Part shown: positions 46,197 through 57,127 of the stretch, in pieces
Position numbering within the stretch: position 1 is the stretch's first letter
Layout: every line of letters begins with the position of its first letter
Assembly: GCA_003676145.1 (NCBI GenBank)
Contig: NAUB01000016.1
Span: forward strand, 62,001-126,000
Direction of reading: 5' to 3'
DNA: 64,000 nt
Source: a gamma proteobacterium symbiont of Stewartia floridana
GTDB lineage: Bacteria > Pseudomonadota > Gammaproteobacteria > Chromatiales > Chromatiaceae
Made by a program: the position numbers and the translations under genes
The notes under the pieces: model-generated
What the model saw: only the letters and a program-made list of their open reading frames with translations
Told to the model about the DNA's origin: nothing
The model's database searches: none

Positions 46197-48026
46197 TCAA
46201 CTTGTCAGTTTGGCATAAAGGCGCGGCAGTTCACGGGGTAATTCCGACGGTTTACGGATGACCACATAGCCAGTCGAACCGAACAGATGGGGCAGATAGT
46301 CATTGGCTCTGCTGTCGATGGTGACACAGAACGGCTCCAGACCCTCTGCACGAGCTTCACGTACAGCCTCCCGGGTATCCTCGATACCGTATCGCCCCTC
46401 ATACTTATCCAGGTCATTCGGCTTACCATCACTGAGGATCATCAACAGGCGACGTTCAGACTGTTGCTGCTTAAGGATCGAAGTGCTGTGACGGATTGCC
46501 GCTCCCATACGGGTATAGTAGCCGGGCTTGATGGCCTGTATGCGTCCACGAATAGCACCATTGTAATGTTCATCAAACTGTTTGATCTGATGAAAACGGA
46601 CAGGATCCCGTTTACGGGATGAGAAGCCATAGATCGCAAAGGCATCACCGGTAGCGGATAGACTTTCAGAAAACAGGAACAGACTGTCGCGGATCACATC
46701 GATCACCCGGGCATGGTTGTCCACCCAGGTATCTGTGGAGAGTGAAAGGTCCGCCAGCAGCAGGCAGGCCAGATCACGGGATCCCTGTTTCAATTGGCGA
46801 TAGAGACCGTTGTCCGCGGAGGCGTGACCGGCGATGCGATCGGAGGCAAAGCGCAAGTAGGCATCCAGGTCGATCTCACTGCCATCCTGTTGGCCTTTAT
46901 ACCACTTGCGTGAAGGCGCCAGATACTGGAACTGTGCCCGCAGTTTTTTTGCTGTCCGGTAGAGATGAGGAGGCAGTCTACTGCTACCGGCATCTGCCGC
47001 CAGCATCGGCACCACGCGACACAGGTCAGGAATAAGCTGGCGTTTCTTGAAATCCCATTCCGGCAACAGGATACCGTCATGCAATACCAGATCGTCCTCC
47101 ACCGCGGCCGGAAGATCGAGATCAAAACGCAGCTTTCCGGCAGAGCCCCTGGCATCACGGCTGATCGTGATCAGATCCAGATCCTCAGCCGCATCGGCGG
47201 CGCTCTCCAAATCCTCGTTCTCTTCCGCATCCCGGTCGAGTTTGAGAAAGCCACCCCAGGTAAAGATGTTCTCCATACGAATGGTGACCAGGCCCCGCCC
47301 CTTGGTCTCTTTTTTCTCTGTCTCTTCCGCCAGACGCTTCGTCTCGGTTTCCAGCGCTTTACTGCCACCACCACTGCTCTCAGGGTTGTCCCGGTTTTGC
47401 TGCCGGCTGATGCTGACGGGCGGGCAGGGGTGAAGCCAGAGTGGTACGGGTTGCGGTGGCCGGGGCGCCTGAGGCAGCTCTTGAATGGTGCCGGGGTCAA
47501 GCAGCGCCTGGCGTATGGCGGACTCCTGTGCCACTTCCGCTGACTGATGGGAGGGCGGTTGCAGACGCTGCGCCAGATGAGCTGACACCAAACGTTGATA
47601 GAGTGGCCGGATGCTGGGGTAGAGCTCCAGCACTCTACAGGTCAGACGCTGATTACGACTGAACCAGGGCTCATCCTGCAGCGGTTCACCCACTGAAAGA
47701 ACCACCAGCCAGCGGTAGAGATCGCGGTTGAGTTGAGGTGTTGAAAATAAATCGATCACCGCGGGTAGCCAGAGAGACTGCTCATCACGCCACGCCAGTT
47801 CGACCTTCTTGTTATCCCCGGCAATGCGATGCAACAGGCTACGTCGTGCGCTGTGCTCCATCCCATGAGTGGCTTCAACCTGTAGACCACCATCCCCTCC
47901 CAGCGCTCGAAACAGAATACCCACACGGGTATTCACTTGCTGCAGGGTGACGGCCGCTTCCGGGTAACGGCTCTGCGCAGCACGTGTAATCAGACGATGC
48001 CAGAGTTCACCAACCCGTTCTTCCAT
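46197..48026 (-). CDS. norD: Nitric oxide reductase activation protein NorD
   Basis: A 609-residue protein needed, with NorQ, to mature or activate the nitric oxide reductase. The C-terminal vWA domain starts near residue 415 with the metal site LLLADLSLSTDT, then GYYTRMGAAIRHSTSIL and LMILSDGKPNDLDKYEGRYG, the hallmark of NorD. The N-terminal two thirds is family-specific with an acidic and Lys/Glu-rich linker. It is the last gene of the nor operon and overlaps the upstream iron-sulfur gene by one base. Confidence 0.94.
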   Translation of the reverse strand: MEERVGELWHRLITRAAQSRYPEAAVTLQQVNTRVGILFRALGGDGGLQVEATHGMEHSARRSLLHRIAGDNKKVELAWRDEQSLWLPAVIDLFSTPQLNRDLYRWLVVLSVGEPLQDEPWFSRNQRLTCRVLELYPSIRPLYQRLVSAHLAQRLQPPSHQSAEVAQESAIRQALLDPGTIQELPQAPRPPQPVPLWLHPCPPVSISRQQNRDNPESSGGGSKALETETKRLAEETEKKETKGRGLVTIRMENIFTWGGFLKLDRDAEENEDLESAADAAEDLDLITISRDARGSAGKLRFDLDLPAAVEDDLVLHDGILLPEWDFKKRQLIPDLCRVVPMLAADAGSSRLPPHLYRTAKKLRAQFQYLAPSRKWYKGQQDGSEIDLDAYLRFASDRIAGHASADNGLYRQLKQGSRDLACLLLADLSLSTDTWVDNHARVIDVIRDSLFLFSESLSATGDAFAIYGFSSRKRDPVRFHQIKQFDEHYNGAIRGRIQAIKPGYYTRMGAAIRHSTSILKQQQSERRLLMILSDGKPNDLDKYEGRYGIEDTREAVREARAEGLEPFCVTIDSRANDYLPHLFGSTGYVVIRKPSELPRELPRLYAKLTS

Positions 48027-49012
48027 CAGTGGCCACCATTCAACGGTAGCGTTCCATCTGCAGTCTTACCTTTTGCCTCAACGACAGGTCGACTGGTTGC
48101 CACGGCAACCGCCTCAGCATCACTGACCCATTTGAGCAGTGATTTTTGTTCCAGTGTTCCCTGCACCTGCTCACAGGCCGTAATGCATTGAGCACACTCG
48201 GTACAGGTGAACATACGTCGCTTGATCGAGCGCGGCTTCAAGCGCATCGGACAGATATTGTCACAGGCACTGTTGCAGCTTGAACAAAGCCGGGCCCGAT
48301 CACGATCGAAGCCGACCACCAGGCCCCGGTCGTTGGCCATCCAGGCAAGACTTTGAAACAGCCCAACTGCACAGCCAAAACGGCAGAAGAGATGCCGGGC
48401 AAAAGTGAATTCGATGAACAGCAGCAGGGTAGCAACACCAATGAAACGAGCCTGATTTGGCGTTAACGAAGCATTCAGCAGGTTGTGGTAGATCTCCTTG
48501 GGAGGCAACAGATAGGTGAGCAGAACCACTGCCCAGAGCAGTGCAAAAAAGGCAGCCGCCAACAGGGTAACAGGCCAGTAGCGCCAGTCGAATGTCACCA
48601 CCGTTCCATCTGCCTGGCGCCTGGGCAGCGGTTGACGCTGCCACAGGCTCTGCTTACCACTGGCATAGAACATCAGTCGATTGATCATCTCCACAACCGA
48701 GAAGTGAGGACAGAGCCAACCACAGTAGAATCGGCCGAAACGCCAGGCGACCCAGATCAATCCGCCGATCAGCAACAGCAGTGGCAAAAAGCCACGCAGG
48801 ATGATGTTGAGACTGCCCTGCAGAGAGCTGATCTCTCCCTCGATCAGTTGATCCAGGCCAAGTGTCCAGTGGCTGCCAAACAGAATGAAATGGTTGAGAT
48901 TCAAGTCGAAGCGAAACAGATCGAGGGGTGGTGCAAGGATAAACAGACAAAAGAAAGCCGCCTGAAAGAGAGCGCGTCGACGCTGCAGTGTTGAACTGCG
49001 CTTAAACATCAA
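48026..49012 (-). CDS. Membrane 4Fe-4S polyferredoxin within the nor cluster
   Basis: A 328-residue membrane iron-sulfur protein of the NapH/NosR/CcoG type. About five or six hydrophobic helices are seen. Cysteine motifs are FYCGWLCPH and CRFGCAVGLFQS at helix ends, and two ferredoxin-like clusters LCSSCNSACDNICP and CTECAQCITACEQV in the C-terminal soluble part. It could pass electrons or supply clusters or metals during assembly of the NO reductase. It overlaps the next gene upstream by 11 bases and norD by one, so it is clearly part of the operon, though it is not among the standard norCBQDEF genes. Confidence 0.85.
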   Translation of the reverse strand: MMFKRSSTLQRRRALFQAAFFCLFILAPPLDLFRFDLNLNHFILFGSHWTLGLDQLIEGEISSLQGSLNIILRGFLPLLLLIGGLIWVAWRFGRFYCGWLCPHFSVVEMINRLMFYASGKQSLWQRQPLPRRQADGTVVTFDWRYWPVTLLAAAFFALLWAVVLLTYLLPPKEIYHNLLNASLTPNQARFIGVATLLLFIEFTFARHLFCRFGCAVGLFQSLAWMANDRGLVVGFDRDRARLCSSCNSACDNICPMRLKPRSIKRRMFTCTECAQCITACEQVQGTLEQKSLLKWVSDAEAVAVATSRPVVEAKGKTADGTLPLNGGH

Positions 49013-49397
49013 GCCGACCGATCAACGGAAATCGATAGCTCTGCCCAGCCATGGCTTTGATCAGACCAAGCAGGCCCGGAATCAATAGCAGGGGAACACA
49101 GATGATGTAGTAGAGCTCGAAGATGATCAAAGCATGCAGAGAACGATAACCTCCCAGAATAATGATCAACAGGTTTGCCGCAGTGAAGAGTATGGTAGCA
49201 ATAACGGCACCGATGAATGCCTGACGCAGGTGATTGAAAAGCAAACCAGTAGCACTACCCCGGTGGTGCAGCCAAAGCCAGGTCAGCGCAAGCAGTGGCA
49301 GCAGAGGAAACAGTAGATTCAGCAGATAGAGACCCTCACTGATCACAGCCAGGGTTTTACCCTCGACGACCTCAAGCTGTCGATCCGGTTCAGCCAC
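49002..49397 (-). CDS. Small membrane protein within the nor cluster
   Basis: A 131-residue membrane protein with about four hydrophobic segments (GLYLLNLLFPLLPLLALTWL, FIGAVIATILFTAANLLIII, IIFELYYIICVPLLLIPGLL) and a cytoplasmic C-terminus ending SYRFPLIGRLDV, the form of DUF4870-like proteins. I do not recognise a specific function. It overlaps norQ by 8 bases and the polyferredoxin gene by 11, so it is co-translated with them. Confidence 0.78.
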   Translation of the reverse strand: MAEPDRQLEVVEGKTLAVISEGLYLLNLLFPLLPLLALTWLWLHHRGSATGLLFNHLRQAFIGAVIATILFTAANLLIIILGGYRSLHALIIFELYYIICVPLLLIPGLLGLIKAMAGQSYRFPLIGRLDV

Positions 49398-50181
49398 CGA
49401 AGCTCACCTCGACAACATCCATCAGCGCCGCAACCGTCTCTTCATCATCACTCAGCGGCTCGATCAGGGCAGCACGGCACGCCTCCAACGGCGCGTATCC
49501 CCCCTCAATCAAGGTAGCGGTATAGACCAGCAGACGGGTTGAAGCCGCCTCTTCCAGGTCGTGATCCTTTAGTGCACGTAAGGCGTTGGCCAGCGTCACC
49601 AAACGTTTGGCAAGGGCTGCATCAATACCACTTTCGCTGACCAGTATCTGCTGCTCCAGTTCGGCTTGCGGGAAGTCGAATCGGGTTGCCAGAAAGCGTT
49701 GGCGGGTACTTGGTTTCAAACCTTTGAGTAGATTCTGGTAGCCAGGATTGTATGAGACGATGAGCATAAACTCCGGCGGCGCATGCAGGATCTCACCGGT
49801 ACGCTCGATTGGCAGAATGCGTCGATCGTCGGTAAGCGGATGGAGCACAACCGTAGTATCCTTGCGTGCCTCCACCACTTCGTCCAGATAGCAGATCGCC
49901 CCCTGCCTGACCGCCCGGGTCAAGGGCCCATCACTCCAGAAGGTCTCCCCTTCACCGATCAAGTGTCGCCCCACCAAGTCGGCCGCCGTCAGGTCATCGT
50001 GGCACGATACGGTATAGACGGGTCGCCCCATGCGGGCTGCCATGTGATTGACAAAACGGGTCTTGCCACACCCGGTAGGCCCCTTGATCAACAGGGGCAG
50101 TTGATGACGATAGGCATGCTCAAACAGCTCGATCTCATTCCCCTGGGGTTTATAGAAGGGTAACTCGTTCAAACCGGGCAC
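49390..50181 (-). CDS. norQ: MoxR-type ATPase NorQ
   Basis: A 263-residue AAA+ ATPase of the CbbQ/NirQ/NorQ family that partners NorD to activate the NO reductase. It has Walker A GPTGCGKTRFV, Walker B ICYLDEVVEARKD, HPLTDDRRILPIERTGE and the sensor region MLIVSYNPGYQN. NorQ and NorD form a chaperone-like pair whose ATPase and vWA halves are both present here. It begins one base before norF ends (50181 versus 50183). Confidence 0.95.
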   Translation of the reverse strand: MPGLNELPFYKPQGNEIELFEHAYRHQLPLLIKGPTGCGKTRFVNHMAARMGRPVYTVSCHDDLTAADLVGRHLIGEGETFWSDGPLTRAVRQGAICYLDEVVEARKDTTVVLHPLTDDRRILPIERTGEILHAPPEFMLIVSYNPGYQNLLKGLKPSTRQRFLATRFDFPQAELEQQILVSESGIDAALAKRLVTLANALRALKDHDLEEAASTRLLVYTATLIEGGYAPLEACRAALIEPLSDDEETVAALMDVVEVSFGG

Positions 50182-50182
50182 C

Positions 50183-50464
50183 TCATTGATAAGATAGAGT
50201 GAAGGCCATTCCGATCAGGATTCCCGGAATGAACAACCAGATAAAAACCGGCCAGCGCCATAATCCGCAGACACTGCCAAGCCCCATAAAATAGCTTCCT
50301 ACCAACTGCCCCTTGATCAAGGCCAGAGACAACACCAACAGTGACATTCCTAGACCACTGAATCCCATCTGACCGACCAGAAAGGTGGTCAGACTGAAGA
50401 AGATCAATAACAGATAGACCAGGGTGCAGGGACGAATTCCAAGATAGTCGCTGAGTTGTTTCAT
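50183..50464 (-). CDS. norF: NorF-like small membrane protein
   Basis: A 93-residue protein with three hydrophobic helices, similar to the small cytochrome oxidase subunit IV proteins next to NorE. The segment LALIKGQLVGSYFMGL is typical of the COX4_pro/NorF group. It lies 7 bases after norE. NorF is thought to support NO reductase activity but is not always essential. Confidence 0.82.
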   Translation of the reverse strand: MKQLSDYLGIRPCTLVYLLLIFFSLTTFLVGQMGFSGLGMSLLVLSLALIKGQLVGSYFMGLGSVCGLWRWPVFIWLFIPGILIGMAFTLSYQ

Positions 50465-50471
50465 GATTCGA

Positions 50472-51053
50472 TCACCGCATCACATAGACGAGAGGAAACA
50501 GAATCAACCAGACCAGATCGACCATGTGCCAGTATGAGGCACCGCTCTCGACTCCGGTATGCTCCTGGCGACTGTATCTCCCCCTGGCTGCCATCACTGC
50601 GATCGCCGCAAGGATCACCATACCCATGATGACATGCATGAAATGAAAAAATGTCAGAGAGAGATAGAACATATAAAAGATGTTACTACTGAGATTGATC
50701 CCCTCACTGTAATGTTGGACATATTCGAAAGTTTTAACAATCAGAAACAGCAGCCCCATGCTGAGCGCTGCCAGCAGCCAGTGGACACAACGCCTGCGAT
50801 CGTCCAGCTTTATGGCAGTTACCGAACGAACCACAAAATAGGAGCTGGTGATCAACGCCAGGGTATTGATCAGTGCCGCCTCCCGGTCCAATGTCAACTG
50901 GTACTCATTGAATAGCTCCACATGCTGCAGCCGGGTAAAGGCGTAGGCGGCAAAGAAGATTGCAAACACCGCCAGTTCCGCCAGGATGAAGATCCATATC
51001 GCCAAGTCACCCGGCGGGTAGTTACTCTGTATAACCGATCTATCTACTGTCAT
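50472..51053 (-). CDS. norE: NorE, cytochrome c oxidase subunit III-like
   Basis: A 193-residue membrane protein with five hydrophobic helices of the cytochrome oxidase subunit III family. The segments PPGDLAIWIFILAELAVFAI, FYLSLTFFHFMHVIMGMVIL and YWHMVDLVWLILFPLVYVMR are typical of NorE. It assists formation or stability of NorCB. The ATG at 51053 is the second of two close starts. It lies 78 bases after norB. Confidence 0.9.
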   Translation of the reverse strand: MTVDRSVIQSNYPPGDLAIWIFILAELAVFAIFFAAYAFTRLQHVELFNEYQLTLDREAALINTLALITSSYFVVRSVTAIKLDDRRRCVHWLLAALSMGLLFLIVKTFEYVQHYSEGINLSSNIFYMFYLSLTFFHFMHVIMGMVILAAIAVMAARGRYSRQEHTGVESGASYWHMVDLVWLILFPLVYVMR

Positions 51054-51137
51054 GACCACACAAAGAGCTGGTAAAAAAAGGCCGGCACATCTGCGCCGGC
51101 CGCTGGAATGAAGGAATTAATCCTTCAGAGGGTATAC

Positions 51138-52987
<1,850 letters not shown>

Positions 52988-53020
52988 CGGAATGTCTCCT
53001 GAATTCTAACGAGTGATAGA

Positions 53021-53026
53021 TTGATA
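53021..53026 (-). promoter_or_regulatory. Predicted -10 element of norC
   Basis: On the minus strand TATCAA lies 34-39 bases before the norC start. A transcript starting near 53013-53014 would place the Dnr-type box at about -41.5, the normal class II activator position. Confidence 0.45.
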
Positions 53027-53047
53027 TCACAGGAGCAGATGGGGGCT

Positions 53048-53061
53048 TTGACCTTTGTCAA
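53048..53061 (-). promoter_or_regulatory. Dnr/NnrR-type (FNR-like) box upstream of norC
   Basis: TTGAC-CTTT-GTCAA is a perfect inverted repeat with the FNR-family layout (TTGAY-N4-RTCAA) and ends found in Dnr/NnrR sites. It is centred 67 bases upstream of norC. The Crp/Fnr regulator gene two genes upstream is the likely binder. Confidence 0.75.
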
Positions 53062-53088
53062 ATTACATTTTGTCGCAGGGCGTCAGGC

Positions 53089-53277
53089 CTAGCGCGGCAG
53101 CCAGAAAATAAAAAAACCGCAGAAGATAACCAACCCAATGAAAAATATGATGAATTTGTTTCTCGCTCCGGAACGGAAACCGCGTTTCTGGTAGTGTGAA
53201 ACAGCGCCACAGTGGGGACATTCGGCCCGATCATCGGCGATCTTTTTACCACAATAGAGACAGTTTACCTCGGCCAT
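53089..53277 (-). CDS. Small zinc-ribbon membrane protein
   Basis: A 62-residue protein with a zinc ribbon (CLYCGKKIADDRAECPHCG) and a single C-terminal membrane helix (FIIFFIGLVIFCGFFIFWLP). It lies 11 bases downstream of the Crp/Fnr gene and 101 bases before norC. Small DUF2116/zinc-ribbon proteins of this type have no known function. It could be part of the regulator's transcript. Confidence 0.75.
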   Translation of the reverse strand: MAEVNCLYCGKKIADDRAECPHCGAVSHYQKRGFRSGARNKFIIFFIGLVIFCGFFIFWLPR

Positions 53278-53288
53278 CCGTCACCCCC

Positions 53289-54029
53289 TTACTCAATATC
53301 CTTGGGTGAAACGCATGGATGTGGCGTGACCAAGGAACTATCCGGCTCAAGGCCGACAATCGCCTCGGTATGGGCCATCTGTTTGAGCTGCTCGACATCC
53401 AATACCGAGACCTCGTTACTGGTCACTTTGATGATCTGTTTACTGCTCAGGTTGTGCAGTATTCTGGAAAAGGTTTCCGGTTTCATGGAGAGACGTGCCG
53501 CCAACACTCCCTTGGCGGCCGGCAGTTTGAAAATCTCACTCCCAGCCTCCTCCATATAACGCAACAGGGTGGCACAGAGCCGGGTAGTGGCGCTCTGCAG
53601 AGTCAACTCATCGATCTGTCGGATCAGTCCGCGCAATCGTTGACTCATGGTCCCCATGATCCGGAAGCTGGTCTCATTGGAATGACTCAGGATATCCAGA
53701 AAACGCTTGTTGTCGAAAGACATGACCCGGGCCGGCCCCAAAGCCTCGGCACTGACGGGATAGACCGGATTATTCATAAACATAATCGCTTCAGCAAAGG
53801 TATTTCCAGGTTGGATGATGTCAATAATCTTCTCATCGCCACTGGGTGAACCCCGAAACAGCTTGATCTGGCCACCAATCACGAGATAGAAACGTTCGGC
53901 TTTATCACCGCTCTCAAACAGGGATTCGCCATCCTGCAGCTTGAGTGTATTGCTGTTCTCCAGGATCTGTTTAACCTGCTCATCGTTGAGGGCTGAAAAG
54001 AGATTGGCTAATCGTATGTTGGCGGTCAT
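53289..54029 (-). CDS. dnr: Crp/Fnr family regulator, Dnr/NnrR-like
   Basis: A 246-residue regulator with a cyclic-nucleotide-type sensor domain (LFESGDKAERFYLVIGGQIK, NTFAEAIMFMNNPVYPVSAE) and a C-terminal winged helix-turn-helix (LAARLSMKPETFSRILHNLS). It lacks the N-terminal cysteines that bind the iron-sulfur cluster of FNR, as expected for Dnr/NnrR-type NO sensors that use haem. It lies directly upstream of the nor operon, whose promoter has a matching box. Assignment to Dnr rests on this context. Confidence 0.83.
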   Translation of the reverse strand: MTANIRLANLFSALNDEQVKQILENSNTLKLQDGESLFESGDKAERFYLVIGGQIKLFRGSPSGDEKIIDIIQPGNTFAEAIMFMNNPVYPVSAEALGPARVMSFDNKRFLDILSHSNETSFRIMGTMSQRLRGLIRQIDELTLQSATTRLCATLLRYMEEAGSEIFKLPAAKGVLAARLSMKPETFSRILHNLSSKQIIKVTSNEVSVLDVEQLKQMAHTEAIVGLEPDSSLVTPHPCVSPKDIE

Positions 54030-54790
54030 TTTCTAATCACGATTGGACTGTTTTGTGGTGAACCATGGTTTCAACGAATCACCATTACGTTTGTGGACCA
54101 TAGCATGACCGAAGCGCTGCGGCATATCATTGACCCTTTACAGCAGTCTAGTGCCAACTGAAATATTCTGTCTATACCAGACGAAGAGAAAGCGCATACC
54201 AGGGACAAAAGAGATTAATCCGGCGGCGACAGGCAGACTACCCGATCGTTGAGCAGAAAAAAGGCAGCTCTGATTCTTCAATCGTGAAAAGGATGAACCT
54301 ATGACCAGAGTGCATTGCACATCTGAAGAGCGCTTGGTGCCACAATTCATCATTCGGACCGAAATGGCTATCGAACGGGAGTGGGGGGCGACTTAACCAG
54401 GCAATCCATCACCCGGGAGAATTATTAGCCTGAAATCTTCAGCAATAAATTTTATTCAACTATTCAGTAGGTTATGGAGTTGATTCTTTGAAATCACACG
54501 ATTTTTAAACTGCGCCTATCAGTTCGGGGTAAAAACTCGTAAGTGGAGATAAATTACTCAGCAAAGTAATACTGCCAAGCCTCCGAATCCGACTTGAATC
54601 AAGATCTAATCGAATAGATAGGGCGGAGTCCCCACTACAGTGACAGTGCAAGTCAGATTCCATCATCTCCATGTTAAGCCGTAGTGCACTATATTTTATT
54701 GAGATAATAATAAATTACCGGAGTTTTCTGCCGTTAATTGAATAAAGCAGTATAAAAATAATCAGTTCAGAATAGATAAGGGAGATACCA
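54030..54790. other. Intergenic region between regulator and nhaD
   Basis: A 761-base spacer between two divergent genes. The palindrome AACCATGGTT (54061-54070) is 32 bases upstream of the Crp/Fnr gene and could be a binding site. The 100 bases before nhaD are AT-rich, as for a promoter. No gene or RNA was recognised in between. Confidence 0.5.
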
Positions 54791-56323
54791 ATGAATATTC
54801 CAAAGTGTTTGATCGCACTTTTCCTCTTTGCCCTACCCGGATTGGTAATGGCAGGTGGTGATGGCATCCAGCTTCAGGATTTCACTACTCATTGGGCCGG
54901 CATAGTCTGTGTCATTATATTCATAATGGCCTATTCACTAGTCATTGCAGAAGAAGCTCTGCATCTGCGTAAGTCCAAACCGGTAATGGTGGCTGCCGGC
55001 ATAATCTGGATGATTGTGGCGATTGTTTATGCCAATTCCGGTGATACTCATACCGCAGAAGCCGCTGTTCGGCACAACCTGCTGGAGTTTGCTGAACTCT
55101 TCCTTTTCCTGTTGGCAGCCATGACCTATATCAACACCATGGAAGAGCGGGGAGTCTTCGATCTGTTGCGTATTTGGCTTGTTTCCCGCGGTTTTTCGCT
55201 CAAAACAATCTACTGGCTAACCGGTGTTCTGGCCTTTGTCATCTCACCAATTGCCGACAACCTGACAACTGCACTGCTAATGGCTACTGTAGCAATGGCT
55301 GTAGGTGGCACGAATACAACCTTTGTTGCAATCGCCTGTATCAATATCGTTGTCGCAGCGAATGCCGGAGGCGCATTCTCTCCATTCGGTGACATCACCA
55401 CCCTGATGGTCTGGCAGAAAGGTATCGTTCAGTTTCAGGAATTCTTTGTTTTGTTTGTTCCTTCGCTGGTCAACTGGCTGGTACCCGCAGTCATCATGTC
55501 GATGGCCGTTTCAAATGAAAAACCGGAACCGATCGAGTCAGGTGAATTCAGATTACGGCATGGTGCATGGTTCGTCGTCGGGCTGTTTATCCTGACGATC
55601 GTCATGGCCGTGTCAGCACACAACTTCTTACACCTTCCACCAGTCGTCGGCATGATGACCGGTTTGGGCCTGCTTAAGTTCTACGGGTACTATTTGAAGC
55701 GACGGGATGCGAATAAAATCGCTGGGAAAAAAGAAGCAGTCGCCGATGACAACCTGAATCTTGGCGAACACCATATGGCATTGGAGGATAATGCGACACA
55801 ACAGCGTGGCGCTCAAGATGATCATGGGCATGGCAGTAATCATTACAACATCTTCAAATCATTGGAACGCGCGGAATGGGATACCTTGATGTTCTTCTAC
55901 GGCATCATCCTCTGTGTCGGCGGCCTTGGAACGCTCGGTTACCTTTCGCTGGTATCTCAAATAATGTACATCGACCTGGGCACCACCAATGCCAACATCC
56001 TTGTCGGTTTTCTCTCTGCGATCATCGATAACATTCCAGTGATGTTTGCGGTACTTGCCATGATGCCTGACATGTCTCATGGCCAGTGGCTGTTGGTCAC
56101 CCTGACTGCCGGCGTTGGCGGATCAATGCTTGCGATTGGTTCCGCCGCAGGCGTGGCTGTGATGGGAACCGCTCGCGGCGTCTACACCTTCATGGCCCAT
56201 CTGAAATGGAGCTGGGCGATTGCACTCGGCTATGGGGCCAGTATCTGGGTACACTTCCTGGTCAACGCTGAATCATTCAGTGTGCCGGCAGGCGCGGCAG
56301 CTAAAGCTGTTGGTGCTCATTGA
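54791..56323 (+). CDS. nhaD: Na+/H+ antiporter NhaD
   Basis: A 510-residue membrane antiporter of the NhaD type that expels Na+ (or Li+) in exchange for protons, common in marine and alkaliphilic gammaproteobacteria. It has a signal-like first helix (MNIPKCLIALFLFALPGLVM) and about twelve further helices. Family marks are HNLLEFAELFLFLLAAMTY, SPIADNLTTALLMATVAMAV, INIVVAANAGGAFSPFGDIT and SAIIDNIPVMFAVLAM, where the aspartates and polar residues carry the ions. GGGAG lies 6 bases before the ATG. It ends in a strong terminator. Confidence 0.96.
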   Translation: MNIPKCLIALFLFALPGLVMAGGDGIQLQDFTTHWAGIVCVIIFIMAYSLVIAEEALHLRKSKPVMVAAGIIWMIVAIVYANSGDTHTAEAAVRHNLLEFAELFLFLLAAMTYINTMEERGVFDLLRIWLVSRGFSLKTIYWLTGVLAFVISPIADNLTTALLMATVAMAVGGTNTTFVAIACINIVVAANAGGAFSPFGDITTLMVWQKGIVQFQEFFVLFVPSLVNWLVPAVIMSMAVSNEKPEPIESGEFRLRHGAWFVVGLFILTIVMAVSAHNFLHLPPVVGMMTGLGLLKFYGYYLKRRDANKIAGKKEAVADDNLNLGEHHMALEDNATQQRGAQDDHGHGSNHYNIFKSLERAEWDTLMFFYGIILCVGGLGTLGYLSLVSQIMYIDLGTTNANILVGFLSAIIDNIPVMFAVLAMMPDMSHGQWLLVTLTAGVGGSMLAIGSAAGVAVMGTARGVYTFMAHLKWSWAIALGYGASIWVHFLVNAESFSVPAGAAAKAVGAH

Positions 56324-56665
56324 AAACCCAATCTTCTAACTCTAGCCGGGCAATGCCCGGCTTTTTTATTGGAAGGATTACGAAAATTATCATTACTTAA
56401 TGAATACACAAACATGATAGCTGTTTTGAAATCAGGCCACCCTTAGGTATCAGCTAAATACGGCATACTCAATCACCGGGTGAATAGATACTTAATTCGC
56501 TGTGGTTCCGTGGCAATATTCGTATCGATTTCCAGCAGAGCAAATCAAGCCGGCATGATAAACGTATCTGTGCTCTAAGGATTCAGTTTGGAAGGGAATA
56601 GCCAGCCAACCGATTTCGGCAAGCATTCAATGGATTAGGCACCCGCGAGGTATACGATACTAAAA
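56324..56665. other. Intergenic region
   Basis: A 342-base spacer after nhaD, before the end of the cytochrome c'-like gene on the other strand. Beyond the terminator at its start I see nothing specific. Confidence 0.4.
56344..56367 (+). terminator. Rho-independent terminator of nhaD
   Basis: A perfect 8-bp stem (AGCCGGGC, loop AAT, GCCCGGCT) followed by TTTTTT. Confidence 0.93.
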
Positions 56666-57127
56666 CTATCTCACCTTGATTCGAAACAATGAATGGCACG
56701 ATACGCAATTATCCAGCAAAGCCCCAAGCTGAGAAAGGGCGTGCCCAACATCACCCAACTGTTCAGCATCAAGCGCCAGCTCATCAAATCTCCGGTGCGT
56801 ATCTGATCCAAGCTTCTTAAAGGAAGCGGGAAGTTTTTTATGGAGTGTGTGCGGCATATGGGCGCCTGCTTTTTTTCCAGACTTTCTGGCGTTTGCAGTA
56901 ACCATTTCCATATTTTCATCTGCGATGCCTTTGACGATACCCGCCGTGCTTTCAACGAATCCCCGCATCTCCGAAAGTACTGCTTCTCGTTCGACAGCTG
57001 TCAAATAGATTGCAGTACCTTTGAAATCTTCACTATTCGTATTCAAACCACTGTCCTGGCTAAATACTACAGAAGGACTAAAGATGAGTAGAGTGTATAA
57101 AGCAATAGAGATCGTTTTGAGTTGCAT
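56666..57127 (-). CDS. Cytochrome c'-like periplasmic haem protein
   Basis: A 153-residue exported protein with a signal peptide (MQLKTISIALYTLLIFSPSV then VFS) and a single haem site near the C-terminus, CVSCHSLFRIK (C141, C144, H145). This placement and the helical body (AVEREAVLSEMRGFVESTAG, ALSQLGALLDNCVSCH) fit the cytochrome c' fold, whose haem binds NO and CO. It might buffer NO near the nor cluster. A symmetric site (57182-57199) lies upstream. Confidence 0.78.
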   Translation of the reverse strand: MQLKTISIALYTLLIFSPSVVFSQDSGLNTNSEDFKGTAIYLTAVEREAVLSEMRGFVESTAGIVKGIADENMEMVTANARKSGKKAGAHMPHTLHKKLPASFKKLGSDTHRRFDELALDAEQLGDVGHALSQLGALLDNCVSCHSLFRIKVR

